64,000 bases of DNA from Halorussus halobius (GTDB lineage: Archaea > Halobacteriota > Halobacteria > Halobacteriales > Haladaptataceae): positions 868,001 through 932,000 of the forward strand of contig NZ_SBIU01000003.1 in assembly GCF_004765805.1 (NCBI RefSeq). Reading direction: 5' to 3'. Shown one piece after another: positions 63,756 through 64,000 of this stretch. Every line of letters starts with the position of its first letter. Within the stretch, counting starts at the first letter, position 1. Made by a program: the position numbers and the translations under genes. Under the pieces are notes generated by a model. The model was given only the letters and a program-made list of their open reading frames with translations, was not told where the DNA came from and searched no databases.

Positions 63756-64000
63756 CTACTCGCCGTCAGAGACGAGCGTTTCGAGGTCAGTCACGTTCTG
63801 GATGGCGTCGGATGCCAAGTCATCGTGACCCGTTTCGATGGCGAAGCCGGCTGCCTCAGTCATTGCCTGGACCATCTGTTCTACGAACATTGAGTCACTC
63901 ATGACGTACTCTCCAGCCACCTGTAGTGCTCGCCGACTCTCTGTCAGCGGTACTCCGACCACTTCTTCGATCTTAGCGATGATCTCTAGCGATTCGTCGA
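63756..64000 (-). CDS. C-terminal part of a hypothetical protein (cut by window edge)
   Basis: The frame enters at base 64000 and stops at 63756. It reads DESLEIIAKIEEVVGVPLTE, then SRRALQVAGEYVMSDSMFVE and ...DLASDAIQNVTDLETLVSDGE. It is acidic and helical. The family cannot be told from about 81 residues. It sits 121 bp upstream of the methylase on the same strand and may share its operon. Confidence 0.6.
   Translation of the reverse strand, partial: DESLEIIAKIEEVVGVPLTESRRALQVAGEYVMSDSMFVEQMVQAMTEAAGFAIETGHDDLASDAIQNVTDLETLVSDGE

Overview
This window looks like the chromosome of a halophilic archaeon (class Halobacteria). It is very GC-rich and its proteins are strongly acidic. It carries hallmark haloarchaeal genes: a CetZ tubulin-like protein, the archaeal tRNA methyltransferase TrmY, ribose-1,5-bisphosphate isomerase, NucS, F420/flavin LLM oxidoreductases and a Tat-exported solute-binding lipoprotein. 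Many genes have a TATA-like box about 25-30 nt before the start codon, as in leaderless archaeal transcripts. I saw no rRNA, tRNA or CRISPR array.

Bases 1 to about 40,350 are core-like chromosome. Short, mostly single-gene units code for membrane proteins, housekeeping enzymes (icd, trmY, cetZ, nucS, R15P isomerase), a K+ channel with two RCK modules, two glycosyltransferases and two M28 peptidases. A five-gene peptide-type ABC importer (23,115-28,832) lies next to an M20 amidohydrolase, which suggests uptake and hydrolysis of an amidated or peptide substrate. Signs of decay and rearrangement include an 11-nt frameshifting insertion in an MBL-fold-like gene (6,616-7,370), a C-terminal threonine synthase fragment (29,012-29,170), intergenic degenerate repeats, and a 30-bp minisatellite facing an inverted partner array (18,734-19,100).

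From about 40,650 the base composition changes and the sequence looks accessory. A tyrosine integrase opens an integrated-replicon-like block (40,654-49,455). It holds a resolvase-derived DNA-binding protein with its own repeat cluster, a winged-helix/nuclease-like protein between two copies of a 60-bp repeat, four tiny overlapping ORFs, a 1,068-residue replication-type protein with a zinc ribbon, and two more coupled genes. Next comes about 1 kb of origin-like repeats. A second module (50,498-55,056) carries membrane proteins, four small proteins sharing an ADTPDEDPR motif, and a serine recombinase. It is bracketed by two copies of a hairpin-bearing repeat (50,149 and 55,550). This is my best candidate for an undescribed system.

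The right end (55,886-64,000) is a defence-type cluster: an McrB-like GTPase and McrC-like nuclease, a coupled Cys-rich protein, two small converging hypotheticals, a DUF1156-type DNA methylase with zinc ribbons, and a gene cut by the window edge.
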